Virus record (IMG/VR): IMGVR_UViG_3300021518_000011
Span: 1 to 24,291 of that record
DNA: 24,291 nt
Reading direction: 5' to 3' (one strand)
Origin: a virus
In this document: piece after piece, positions 1-7,162 of the stretch
Numbering within the stretch: position 1 is the first letter of the stretch
Layout of the letters: the number at the start of each line of letters is the position of its first letter
The notes under the pieces: model-generated
What the model was told of the DNA's origin: nothing
Databases searched by the model: none
What the model saw: only the letters and a program-made list of their open reading frames with translations
Made by a program: the position numbers and the translations under genes

Positions 1-1
1 C

Positions 2-958
2 CCTTTGAGTATCTACCGCACCGCCTTTGCCAACCCCAACCAGTACGGTGAACCGCAAACCAAGCTTGTGGGTGTGCGGGCCGCTGACGGCCTCATCCAG
101 CAAACTCGTGTGGGGGAATGGGTACTGCGCAAGTGTGGGTCACAGAGCACCACCGAGGCCCAGGGCGGCGGGTTTTGGTCTGTGGGCGAGCGCAGCGAGT
201 TAGTGGGTGCCGAGCGAAGCGAAGGGGGTTTACCCCTTGGAGCTCTGGCAACAACTGTACGGGGCGATCTCGAAGGATCTAAAGAGGATCCGCTGAGTGA
301 CAGAAATCTATTCCATTTGGGGCTAGATGGTGAAGAAGTCGCCATGGTCCGCCGCGGCTTAATTGTCAGGGCGGGGGACCGGTCAGTTTGCATCCGGGAT
401 GGTGAGTTGAAAGTGACCGAACGACACTCATTAACATCACCCAACGAGTTATCGCCGTATCAGATCGAGGCCGAAGCCAGGCGGCGGGAGAGAAAACGCC
501 AGGCCGCACTGGATGAAGTGCGCGGCCTGCTGGCCGAGTCGGGAGATACCGCCGCCTGGCTGGCCAGCATGACGGCCGCCGGCGCCGAGGATGCTCTGGC
601 GCTGCTGAATGCTCTAGGGGATGGGGATACCGAGGCAGCCCGCGTCCAGCTTGACCGGCTGCGCGATACCGTCGATCTGCGGACGTGGCCTCTGCCACCC
701 GTTGAGCGTCGCCAGGAGGCGATCAGTAATGCCGAGTTCTTCGGGCTGCCAGCTGATGGCCTGCACGCTCCTGCTCGCAAACAAGATGTGCACCACCTCA
801 TTGCCGAAACGACCAAGACACGCTTGGCCGACGTTCGTCCAGAGCATCGAGAGGTGATGCTCACTCACCTGATGAACAAAGCCGATGCCATGACACCAGG
901 CGGCGGCGACACCGTCGCATTCGTGGCAGATCGGCTGCTGTCACTCGAACCCCAATAA
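2..958 (+). CDS. Phage replication endonuclease (gpA-like), C-terminal part; 5' end outside window
   Basis: The frame is open to the left edge, so this is the 3' part (318 codons visible) of a longer gene; the TTG at position 5 is probably internal. The opening region (SIYRTAFANPNQYGEP, then GVRAADGL..TRVGEWVLRK) resembles the C-terminal part of P2/HP1-type replication gene A proteins, which nick the origin for rolling-circle replication. The catalytic tyrosine region would lie upstream and is not visible. The last ~160 residues are charged and helical (EAEARRRERKRQAALDEVRG and following). Residues ~55-100 form a low-complexity patch with a tandem VGERSE/VGAERSE repeat whose DNA is repetitive. 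It is followed after 16 bp by an exonuclease gene in the same direction. Assignment rests on gene order plus weak C-terminal resemblance. Confidence 0.6.
   Translation, partial: PLSIYRTAFANPNQYGEPQTKLVGVRAADGLIQQTRVGEWVLRKCGSQSTTEAQGGGFWSVGERSELVGAERSEGGLPLGALATTVRGDLEGSKEDPLSDRNLFHLGLDGEEVAMVRRGLIVRAGDRSVCIRDGELKVTERHSLTSPNELSPYQIEAEARRRERKRQAALDEVRGLLAESGDTAAWLASMTAAGAEDALALLNALGDGDTEAARVQLDRLRDTVDLRTWPLPPVERRQEAISNAEFFGLPADGLHAPARKQDVHHLIAETTKTRLADVRPEHREVMLTHLMNKADAMTPGGGDTVAFVADRLLSLEPQ
182..290. other. Repeat, hairpin and GATC cluster inside the replication gene; candidate replication origin
   Basis: Two imperfect tandem units of about 20 bp occupy 182-224. Each starts GTGGG and carries a near-mirror core (GAGCGCAGCGAG, then GAGCGAAGCGAA). 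They run into a 6-bp stem hairpin, AAGGGG at 222-227 and CCCCTT at 233-238 with a 5-nt loop. Three GATC sites follow at 266, 276 and 287, spaced 10 and 11 bp. P2 is known to carry its rolling-circle origin inside gene A. Assigning an origin here is inference from that precedent and the clustering; no nick-site match was recognised. Confidence 0.3.
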
Positions 959-974
959 CCAGAGAGGAAACAAG

Positions 975-1592
975 ATGACTGATAACACTATCCAACAACG
1001 CGACGGTAATACCGTTGTCGTGGATACCGAGACGCTGGCCCTGGACAAGCGAGCCCTGGTGCTCACCCTGTCCGCCGTGCGCTTTGACCGGAACGCGAAA
1101 GAGCTCGGCCTCATGTTCGACAATGACAAGCTGTTTGCAGATGGTGAAACCACACTGCACCTCAAACTCGATGTGACCCAGCAGCTGCTGGCCAGCCGCA
1201 CCGTCGACCCTAACACGGTGAAGTGGTGGAACGGCCGCAGCCAGGAAGCCCGCGATAGCATCATCAAAGGCAATACGGTGTCCGTGCGCGAAGCGCTTAT
1301 CCTCTTCTCCGGGTTTGTCCAAGGCGCGCAACTATTTGCCCGCGGTACCGACTTTGATCCCCCCATCTTGGCCACCCTGTTTGAGGATTTCGGGTTACCG
1401 GTGCCATGGCGTTTCCATGAGGTGCGCGACGTGCGGACCTACATCGATGCACTCTCTGGTGGTACCAAGGGGTATCTGGATACCTGGGAAAAGCCTGACT
1501 GGTTTGTTTCCCACAACTCCCTCCATGATTGCATTCGGGATGCCGCACAAATGCAGCGTGCACGGGCACTGAACCTCAAGGGAACGGTATGA
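975..1592 (+). CDS. DnaQ-like (DEDDh) 3'-5' exonuclease
   Basis: A 205-aa protein of the RNase H-fold exonuclease superfamily. The first motif is VVVDTET with D17 and E19 as metal ligands. The second is GTDFDPPIL around D126/D128. The third is H180-x4-D185 (SHNSLHD), the DEDDh signature. It probably removes nucleotides from 3' ends of DNA or RNA during phage replication; the substrate cannot be read from sequence. The ATG at 975 follows an AGAGAGG ribosome binding site at 960-966. It sits just downstream of the replication gene and its stop overlaps the next small gene by 4 bp (ATGA), so the three are probably one early transcript. Similar small exonucleases are common at this position in P2-like phages of Aeromonas and Vibrio. 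Confidence 0.85.
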   Translation: MTDNTIQQRDGNTVVVDTETLALDKRALVLTLSAVRFDRNAKELGLMFDNDKLFADGETTLHLKLDVTQQLLASRTVDPNTVKWWNGRSQEARDSIIKGNTVSVREALILFSGFVQGAQLFARGTDFDPPILATLFEDFGLPVPWRFHEVRDVRTYIDALSGGTKGYLDTWEKPDWFVSHNSLHDCIRDAAQMQRARALNLKGTV

Positions 1593-1798
1593 AGAACATC
1601 GCTTACTACATCTTTCTTTGGGGGATGGGATTATTTACCGGTTTTTGCTTTGGTTCTGGCCCTATCGCGCCCCCCTCCGAACCCAGCATGCAGGTAATCA
1701 CCGATAGCGGCACGGGGTGTCAGTACGTCAGTTATAAACGCGGGGGCTTATATCCACGGCTGGATGTAGGTGGCAATCAGGTGTACAGCTCAAAATGA
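1589..1798 (+). CDS. Small membrane-anchored or exported protein, DUF6440-like
   Basis: A 69-aa protein whose ATG overlaps the exonuclease stop (ATGA), which argues for this start over any upstream in-frame one. Residues ~4-24 (IAYYIFLWGMGLFTGFCFGSG) form a hydrophobic segment, either a membrane anchor or a signal peptide. The C-terminal half (VITDSGTGCQYVSYKRGGLYPRLD) resembles the DUF6440 pattern, in which a D..TG.QYL motif precedes a glycine-rich turn and a LD.DG end. The function of that family is unknown to me. It is the last gene of the rightward replication module, followed by two hairpins. DUF6440 membership is from memory of the pattern and needs a profile search. Confidence 0.65.
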   Translation: MKNIAYYIFLWGMGLFTGFCFGSGPIAPPSEPSMQVITDSGTGCQYVSYKRGGLYPRLDVGGNQVYSSK

Positions 1799-1802
1799 GC
1801 CG

Positions 1803-1845
1803 CCTGGGACACGGTGACTAGCGCAGTCTGTCGCCGTGCCCCAGG
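1803..1845. terminator. Long hairpin after the replication module (terminator or structural element)
   Basis: A left arm at 1803-1818 (CCTGGGACACGGTGAC) pairs over all 16 positions, two of them G-U, with the right arm at 1830-1845 (GTCGCCGTGCCCCAGG). The loop is 11 nt. It begins 5 bp after the small gene's stop. No T-run follows, so it is not a classical intrinsic terminator on the + strand. It could block 3' exonucleases, or mark the cos/packaging region expected near here in P2-like genomes. Confidence 0.55.
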
Positions 1846-1888
1846 TGGCCGGCAAGCGAAGCGCGGCAGTGGGTTGGCGCAAAGCAAA

Positions 1889-1913
1889 GGGGCGCATCAT
1901 GCGCCCCCTTCTT
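1889..1913. terminator. Bidirectional intrinsic terminator between convergent modules
   Basis: A perfect 8-bp stem, GGGGCGCA at 1889-1896 and TGCGCCCC at 1900-1907, has a 3-nt loop. On the + strand it is followed by CTTCTTATT. On the - strand it is followed by TTTGCTTTG. It lies between the rightward replication genes and the 3' end of the leftward ogr-like gene at 1912, where a two-way terminator would be expected. Confidence 0.75.
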
Positions 1914-2166
1914 ATTGCCCCAGATTGAGCTCCCGCTGCAAGGTTTGCCGCCCCTCCGGCGTCAGTGACCCGAGCAGCCCGAGCACCAGCTGGCTTGTTG
2001 TTCTGGCTGATGGGCTCAGCGTATGGGTAAACGACAAGGTGGCCACCCAGCTATGGCCACATTCGGCATCCGTGCACTGACAGTAGAGATCAGAGACATC
2101 GCTGCTTAGCTTGTTGGTTTTGGTAATGCGACCCCGCTGGCCACACACTTTGCAATAAACCCGCAT
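1912..2166 (-). CDS. ogr: Ogr/Delta-type zinc-finger activator of late transcription
   Basis: An 84-aa protein read from the ATG at 2166 (MRVYCKVCGQRG). C5, C8, C31 and C36 give C-x2-C-x22-C-x4-C, the zinc-binding spacing of P2 Ogr and P4 Delta. The YCQCTDAEC segment matches YHQCQNVNC of Ogr. These proteins bind upstream of late promoters and contact the alpha subunit of host RNA polymerase. A longer reading from 2352 would overlap the portal gene, so the internal ATG, preceded by GGGAAAGGGGG, is preferred. It is 58 bp downstream of the portal gene in the same direction, so late transcription of P and Q probably reads into it and makes a positive feedback loop. In P2 itself ogr lies elsewhere, downstream of D. 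Confidence 0.88.
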   Translation of the reverse strand: MRVYCKVCGQRGRITKTNKLSSDVSDLYCQCTDAECGHSWVATLSFTHTLSPSARTTSQLVLGLLGSLTPEGRQTLQRELNLGQ

Positions 2167-2224
2167 CACGCCCCCTTTCCCATCAAAATCAAGCCCGTAT
2201 TTTGCCACATCAGACACTGTTTGT

Positions 2225-3238
2225 TTATACAGCGACGCCCACTGTTTCCCGAAAATTGACCCAGAGGGAGCGAGGGAGTCCTGCGTTGTTGATGGCATCC
2301 TGCACCAGCTCGCACAGCGGCAGCACCTCGTTCCTGGAATAGGTCGCGTCATACTTCTCGGGATCCCCGAGCCCGCCCCCGTTGATCGGAATGATACCGG
2401 CCAATGCCGCAGGGAAGCGGTGCGCCGTCAGCACGTCCTGAGAGGTGATCCCCTTGATGGCCGCAAACTCGTCCTTGGTGGCGATATCCCCCACCGGAAT
2501 AAGCTTGATGCCATCGGGCTTGCCATCCGGGATATTCACGAACATAGAGCGGAAGTTCCCCACCCCCTTGGATTTGGCGATCATCTGCTTCATTTCTTCT
2601 TCAGTGTCATCGTCCATATTTGGGTCGGTGGCGTAGAAGATGAACCCCATGTGGGCACCATTGAGGAAGTATTTACGCCGAAACAAGGTAGCGTCCTGGT
2701 TGAGCAGGGCCGACTGCAGGCCGCCCAGGTAATCGGGCATGCCATAGACTTGCTGCTCGGGGTCGTACTGGGCCAGCCAGATGATGTCCTCCGGCCGATA
2801 GATGATGTTCGGCTTGCCCTGCTGCAGGTAGACAAAACAACCATCCTCGCGCCGGCGCAGGTAGACGCTGGAAAGCGGGTGCAGCCCCACCACCTGGCCA
2901 AAGCCATTGCGCAGCTTAAGCAGCCCCGCGTCCCCGAACTGCAAGTAGTTGTGCACGAACGCGGTGATGGTGCTGCGCAGGTTGGTGAAGCGGCCGGCGA
3001 CCATGTTGCGCCGAGCCATCAGGATAGCCCCATGGTGAGCATTCGCCCGTGCCACCTTGGCCAATCCCTTGCGGTCAATAGGTGGCTGGTAATACTCGCC
3101 GTAGGGGTTGTAGAACACGCCGGTGTAATCGGTCATCCAGGCCATGGGATCGATGGCCTCCGGCATGCTGAACACCACCGAGGGCCGGGGGGATGAGGTG
3201 GCCACCTGGGCCGGTTGAGGTTTGTGTCGCTTGGTCAT
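2225..3238 (-). CDS. Q: Portal protein (gpQ-like, PBSX family)
   Basis: A 337-aa protein close to P2 gpQ (about 344 aa). It matches the PBSX-type portal family: the N-terminal segment (SMPEAIDPMAWMTDYTGVFYNPYGEYYQPP) is followed by the AHHGAILMARRNMVAGRF region, the EDIIWLAQYDPEQQVYGMPDYLGGLQSALLNQ core and a C-terminal HRFPAALAGIIP..GGLGDPEK segment typical of these portals. Twelve copies would form the ring at the unique capsid vertex through which DNA enters and leaves. The ATG overlaps the terminase stop by 4 bp (ATGA on the - strand), indicating coupled translation. Confidence 0.93.
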   Translation of the reverse strand: MTKRHKPQPAQVATSSPRPSVVFSMPEAIDPMAWMTDYTGVFYNPYGEYYQPPIDRKGLAKVARANAHHGAILMARRNMVAGRFTNLRSTITAFVHNYLQFGDAGLLKLRNGFGQVVGLHPLSSVYLRRREDGCFVYLQQGKPNIIYRPEDIIWLAQYDPEQQVYGMPDYLGGLQSALLNQDATLFRRKYFLNGAHMGFIFYATDPNMDDDTEEEMKQMIAKSKGVGNFRSMFVNIPDGKPDGIKLIPVGDIATKDEFAAIKGITSQDVLTAHRFPAALAGIIPINGGGLGDPEKYDATYSRNEVLPLCELVQDAINNAGLPRSLWVNFRETVGVAV

Positions 3239-5049
3239 GCTGCCTTTCTCTCCTGACTGGTTGCCCAGGTGGATTTACGTTTGCGGGTGGTATCGAGCGG
3301 CTCGTTGGCCACGGCGTGGGCGATGGCAAAAAACACGTCCGCGTGACCGGTCACGTTGTCGCGGGCGGCCCGGAAGGTCATCTGACCGCCGCCGGTCGTG
3401 CTGCGCTTGATGGCGAGGAACGCGAGCGGAATATCCCTATCCGAACCGTCCCACTCGATGCGGTTGGCCTCCACCACGTCGATCATCTTGAGGACCAGCC
3501 GCGACTTGCTCTCGATGCTGTAGTTGATGGGGTGGCATACCCCTTTGAAGATGGGCTTCAAGAGGTCATAGACCCCGGAGCCAATGCCGGACACATCGAC
3601 CCCCAGATACGTGACCCGGAACTTCTTGGCGATGCGCGTGATCTCCTGCGCCTGGTACTGGAAGTTGAGCCCGCGCCAGTAGTGCTTTTCCAGCACCCGA
3701 AAGCGCTCACCGGCCACCGTGGGCGGGGCGACCACCACCAGGGTCGCGTTGTCGCGGGTGCGGCTCGGGTCGTAGCCCATCCACACCTCGCGCCGGCCAA
3801 ACGGATCAGGCCGCCCGGGCTTGTAGTCTTCCCACCGGCTGGGGTCTACCCCTGCCCGCTCCATGTCCTGGAACTTGAACACCGACAGCGCATCGTCGAT
3901 AAACCGGCACATGTAGAGGCGATCGAACACCTCCTCCGGGTACTCGTCTTTCAGCTCCTCGATGTCGATGAGGTTGCAGCCAAGACGTATGGCATCCTCA
4001 ATGGTGATGACGTAACGCCACTGCCGATCGGGGCAGATACGGCCACCGTCGCGCAAGTCATCTTCTCTCGGGAAGTCGATGGCCTGTCGGCTTGGGCGGG
4101 TACCTTTCCAGCGTTCACCGGTCCAGAAGCGATAGGCGTCGTGGGTCTTGCTCGAGGGGGTAGAGAAAAACGTCTTGCGCCAGTGGCTCTGGGTCGCCAT
4201 GGCGCTGGCCACATCCATCAACTTTTCAAAGTTGGGGATCCAGAAATACTCATCGATGTAGACGTTGCCAGAGCGGGACTGGGTGCTGTTGGCGTTGGTG
4301 GAGCAGAAGTGCAGCTCGGCCCCGTTCGACAGGACGATGGGGTTACCGGTCAGGGTGACACCCAGGAAGGTCTGAGCAATCTTGCAGATGTAGGAGCGGA
4401 ACACCTCCGCTTGGGCGCGGGTGGCAGAGACAAACAGCTGGTTGCCCCCATTGAGCACCGCATCTTCCAGCGCCTCACCGGCGAAATAGTAGGTCATGCC
4501 GATCTGGCGTGACTTCAAAATATTGCGGGTGCGCGGCAACGCCGGGTCGTTCTTGGCCTCCCGGCAGCGCAGTTGATAGCCAAACAGGGTGCCCAGCCAC
4601 TCGGCAAAGTCATCGGCTGTCAGGTGACCGACCTGGTTCTTGCCCTTCTTGCCGCTCTTGCGATGGCCGCTAACCTGGTCACTGTGTTCACGCTTGCCAC
4701 GGCTGGGGCCTGGCTCTCCCCCCTCCGTTCGCTGGGTCTTGAGGGTCTGCGTACGCTCGGCCCACTTGAGTGCCTTCTCTTTGAGGTTCACATGGTGGCC
4801 GATAAGACGGTCCAGCTCTTCCTGCTCGCCCGGTGTTTTCTTCTCGCGGTCAAGCAGCACATTGACCCGGCGGGCGATGGCATCCTCCACCGCTTCTTCG
4901 GTCAGCAGCTCGCGCCAGCCGAGCTTTTCGGCCCAGTAGTAGATGATGCGACAGGAGTTAAGCCCCAGCTCGTCCTTGATCTCCTGGGGTGTCCATCGTT
5001 TAAGGTAGAGTCCCCGCGCGGCATTGCGGATCTCTTCGGGATACGCCAC
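3235..5049 (-). CDS. P: Terminase large (ATPase/nuclease) subunit, gpP-like
   Basis: A 604-aa protein, close in length to P2 gpP (about 590 aa). Residues 1-45 look like a helix-turn-helix DNA-binding domain (WTPQEIKDELGLNSCRIIYYW). A Walker A-like motif (KSRQIGMT) lies at 179-186 and Walker B (NVYIDE) at 262-267. The RNase H-like nuclease half shows acidic residues D427 (GYDPS), D485 (GVDVSG) and D571 (GHADVFF). It pumps DNA through the portal and cuts at cos with the small subunit. The start is GTG at 5049, supported by GGAG upstream. It is the first gene of the leftward late operon and faces the scaffold gene across a 175-bp control region. A positively charged stretch at 107-138 (KREHSDQVSGHRKSGKKGK) is probably a flexible linker. 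Confidence 0.95.
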   Translation of the reverse strand: MAYPEEIRNAARGLYLKRWTPQEIKDELGLNSCRIIYYWAEKLGWRELLTEEAVEDAIARRVNVLLDREKKTPGEQEELDRLIGHHVNLKEKALKWAERTQTLKTQRTEGGEPGPSRGKREHSDQVSGHRKSGKKGKNQVGHLTADDFAEWLGTLFGYQLRCREAKNDPALPRTRNILKSRQIGMTYYFAGEALEDAVLNGGNQLFVSATRAQAEVFRSYICKIAQTFLGVTLTGNPIVLSNGAELHFCSTNANSTQSRSGNVYIDEYFWIPNFEKLMDVASAMATQSHWRKTFFSTPSSKTHDAYRFWTGERWKGTRPSRQAIDFPREDDLRDGGRICPDRQWRYVITIEDAIRLGCNLIDIEELKDEYPEEVFDRLYMCRFIDDALSVFKFQDMERAGVDPSRWEDYKPGRPDPFGRREVWMGYDPSRTRDNATLVVVAPPTVAGERFRVLEKHYWRGLNFQYQAQEITRIAKKFRVTYLGVDVSGIGSGVYDLLKPIFKGVCHPINYSIESKSRLVLKMIDVVEANRIEWDGSDRDIPLAFLAIKRSTTGGGQMTFRAARDNVTGHADVFFAIAHAVANEPLDTTRKRKSTWATSQERKAA

Positions 5050-5067
5050 GGCGCCTCCATCAGGTGA

Positions 5068-5083
5068 ATGATGGCGCCATCAT
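5068..5083. promoter_or_regulatory. Perfect 16-bp palindrome upstream of the terminase gene
   Basis: ATGATGGCGCCATCAT equals its own reverse complement over 16 bp. It lies 19 bp upstream of the GTG of the leftward terminase gene. It overlaps a possible -10 element on the - strand (TATGAT, 5084 down to 5079). It could be a repressor site or a structure at the start of the leftward late transcript. The function is inferred. Confidence 0.4.
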
Positions 5084-5115
5084 AGCCACCCCAATACCCC
5101 CTCTTATCCCACTGA

Positions 5116-5153
5116 TGTTCGGAACAATTCGGATTTCCCGCTGGATCCGAATT
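5116..5153. promoter_or_regulatory. Candidate late-activator (Ogr-like) binding region between P and O
   Basis: Two dyads overlap at one base. TGTTC-G-GAACA occupies 5116-5126. AATTCGGAT-N10-ATCCGAATT, a perfect 9-bp inverted repeat, occupies 5126-5153. P2 late promoters carry a dyad (TGT-N12-ACA) centred near -55 for Ogr. Here a dyad sits about 50-55 bp from plausible start points in either direction: the TATGAT box on the left and a weak GATAGC or ATCTAT box on the right. The exact P2 spacing is not present, so this would be a divergent recognition sequence. Confidence 0.45.
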
Positions 5154-5224
5154 CAGCAGAACACAACCGGATGAATCACCCGTGCCGACCCGATAGCCTG
5201 AGCCCGCATCTATTGGGAGCAGGC

Positions 5225-6097
5225 ATGAACGAATCAACCTTGAGAACTGGCTTTGTCTGTATCGCCACCGAAGGCAAAGCGGTGGACGGACGAGACATCA
5301 CCCGCGACTGGCTGGTCGACATGGCCGAAACCTATGACCCCAGCTATTACACCGCCGTCATCTGGCCAGAGCACGATCGCTGGTCCAGCTATGGCACCGT
5401 GCAGGCGCTCAAGACCGAAGAAGTGGACGGCAAACTCAAGCTGTTCGCCGTTCTCTGCCCAAACCGGGATCTCATCTACTGGAACCAGAGCGGCCAGTAT
5501 CAGTTCTGCTCCATCGAGCCGTTCGAGCAATTCGCCGATCTGGGGCGCACCTACCTGATTGGTCTGGGCGTCACCGACCAGCCCGCCAGCACCGGCACCA
5601 CCCACCTCAAGTTCAGCAAGAGCAACAAGGGTCAGGTTATCGGTACCAGCGAGCCGCTGGATCTCTCCATGTTCAAACTGCCCAAGCACGACAAACCCGA
5701 CAGCCTGCTCTCCAAGCTGTTCAACCTGCTGTCCAGCCATGGCGAGCAGGCGCCTACCACTCCCCCCAGCCAACCCGAGGATGAGGAAATGAAACCAGAA
5801 CAGTTCGATCAGATGCTGGGGGCCCTCAATGGCCTTGGCACCAAGATCGATGCCTTCAGCGCCAAGCTGGACGCCAAACCGGCCACCGAGGAAACCACCG
5901 AGCCGGTCACCGAGCCCACCAAGGTGGAAGAGAAAACCGGCATCACCGCCGAGCAGTTCACCAAGCTGGAGCAGACCCTGACCAGCCTCACCGACAAGTT
6001 CGGCGAGCTGCAGAGCAAGATCGACCAGTTCTCTGTCGAGAAGCCGGGCCAGCGCCCGGGCGCGCTCGGCGGTGACGATACCCCCACCGTTTACTAA
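5225..6097 (+). CDS. O: Capsid scaffold and maturation protease (gpO-like)
   Basis: A 290-aa protein of the GPO scaffold family. The N-terminal serine protease domain aligns by eye with P2 gpO: D21 (KAVDGR), H50 (PEHDR) and S96 (FCSIEP) correspond to the P2 triad Asp19, His48 and Ser107. After a Pro/Thr/Glu-rich linker (~180-240) the C-terminal ~40 residues (TEQFTKLEQTLTSLTDKFGELQSKIDQF) form a coiled coil, the scaffolding part. It guides procapsid assembly and cleaves itself and other head proteins. ATG 5225 follows GGGAGCAGG; an in-frame ATG at 5171 would overlap the promoter region and add residues not expected in the family. It is the first gene of the rightward late operon. Confidence 0.93.
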   Translation: MNESTLRTGFVCIATEGKAVDGRDITRDWLVDMAETYDPSYYTAVIWPEHDRWSSYGTVQALKTEEVDGKLKLFAVLCPNRDLIYWNQSGQYQFCSIEPFEQFADLGRTYLIGLGVTDQPASTGTTHLKFSKSNKGQVIGTSEPLDLSMFKLPKHDKPDSLLSKLFNLLSSHGEQAPTTPPSQPEDEEMKPEQFDQMLGALNGLGTKIDAFSAKLDAKPATEETTEPVTEPTKVEEKTGITAEQFTKLEQTLTSLTDKFGELQSKIDQFSVEKPGQRPGALGGDDTPTVY

Positions 6098-6106
6098 GGA
6101 GCGGCC

Positions 6107-7159
6107 GTGAGTCAGTCCCTCACCGTCCAGGCCCGTCAGCGCCTGGAGCAATACAGCAATGCCCTGGCCAAGTCCTACGGCATCCCCGTCAACGCGCTGG
6201 CCAAGCAGTTCAGCGTCATTTCTGGCCCGGTCGAAACCGGCCTGCGCTCAGCGCTGCTGGCGTCCGTCGAGTTCCTTGGCCTCATCACCTGTCTGGACGT
6301 GGATCAGATCAAGGGCCAGGTGGTGCAAGTCGGCATCGGCAAGCTGTTCACCGGCCGCAAGAAGGATGGCCGCTTCAACGGCAAGATCGGCGTCGCTGGC
6401 AACACCTACGAGCTGACCGAGACCGATTCCTGCGCCTCCCTCGACTGGGCCACCCTGTGCGTCTGGGCCAACGCCGGCAGCGAGGGCGAGTTCATCCGTC
6501 TGGTCGGTGAGTTCATCAACCGGGTATTTGCCCTAGACATGCTGCGGGTCGGCTGGAACGGCGTGAAAGCCGCTGACACCACCGATCCGGAGAAGAACCC
6601 GCTCGGTGAAGACGTCAACAAGGGTTGGCACCAGCTGGCCCGCGAGTGGAACGGCGGCAGTCAGATCATCAAGGCCGAGGCCGGCAAGAAGATCCACTTC
6701 GACCCGGATGGCAAGGGGGATTACAAGACCCTGGATGAGATGGCCTCCGACCTCATCAACACCACCATCGATCCGCTGTTCCGCCAAGACCCGCGTCTGG
6801 TTGTGCTGGTCGGTACCGATCTGGTGGCCGCGGCCCAGGCCAAGCTCTACAGCGAAGCCACCAAGCCGAGCGAGCAGATCGCCGCCCAGAAGCTGGCCGA
6901 CTCCATCGCCGGGCGCAAGGCCTACATCCCGCCGTTCTTCCCAGGCAAGCGGATGGTGGTCACCACCCTGGACAACCTGCACATCTATACCCAGCGCGGC
7001 ACCCGCAACCGCAAAGCCGACGATAACCAGGACAAGAAGTGCTTCGATAACCAGTACTGGCGGATGGAAGGCTATGCCATCGGCGAGCACCTGGCCTATG
7101 GCGGCTTTGAAGAGGCCGACATCGAGATCGGCGCCGCGCCGGTAGCCCCCGAGGTCTAA
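6107..7159 (+). CDS. N: Major capsid protein (gpN-like)
   Basis: A 350-aa protein, close to P2 gpN (357 aa), starting at GTG 6107 with AAGGAG at 6095-6100. The N-terminus (QARQRLEQYSNALAKSYG) is the helical segment normally cleaved by gpO. Family-like segments follow: SVEFLGLITCLDVDQIKGQVV, a TDSCASLDW stretch, and EFINRVFALDMLRVGWNGVKAADTTDPEKNPLGEDVNKGWHQ. It adopts an HK97-type fold and forms the icosahedral shell. It sits between scaffold and small terminase, as in P2 (O-N-M). Confidence 0.95.
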   Translation: MSQSLTVQARQRLEQYSNALAKSYGIPVNALAKQFSVISGPVETGLRSALLASVEFLGLITCLDVDQIKGQVVQVGIGKLFTGRKKDGRFNGKIGVAGNTYELTETDSCASLDWATLCVWANAGSEGEFIRLVGEFINRVFALDMLRVGWNGVKAADTTDPEKNPLGEDVNKGWHQLAREWNGGSQIIKAEAGKKIHFDPDGKGDYKTLDEMASDLINTTIDPLFRQDPRLVVLVGTDLVAAAQAKLYSEATKPSEQIAAQKLADSIAGRKAYIPPFFPGKRMVVTTLDNLHIYTQRGTRNRKADDNQDKKCFDNQYWRMEGYAIGEHLAYGGFEEADIEIGAAPVAPEV

Positions 7160-7162
7160 GCC

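Noticed and set aside
2167-2352. A longer 146-aa reading of the ogr-like gene
   Set aside because: The extra N-terminal residues are out-of-frame portal sequence; the zinc finger of this family begins at the protein N-terminus.
2420-3196. A 258-codon + strand frame over the portal gene
   Set aside because: It is antisense to a well-matched portal protein and has no ribosome binding site or recognisable domain.
3193-4512. A 439-codon open frame on the + strand
   Set aside because: It is opposite the terminase ATPase, whose Walker and nuclease motifs are intact. Its product looks like a random antisense translation.
5234-6151. A 305-codon - strand frame over the scaffold gene
   Set aside because: It is rich in Gly/Leu/Ala, opposite a gene with a visible protease triad, and starts in the capsid gene.
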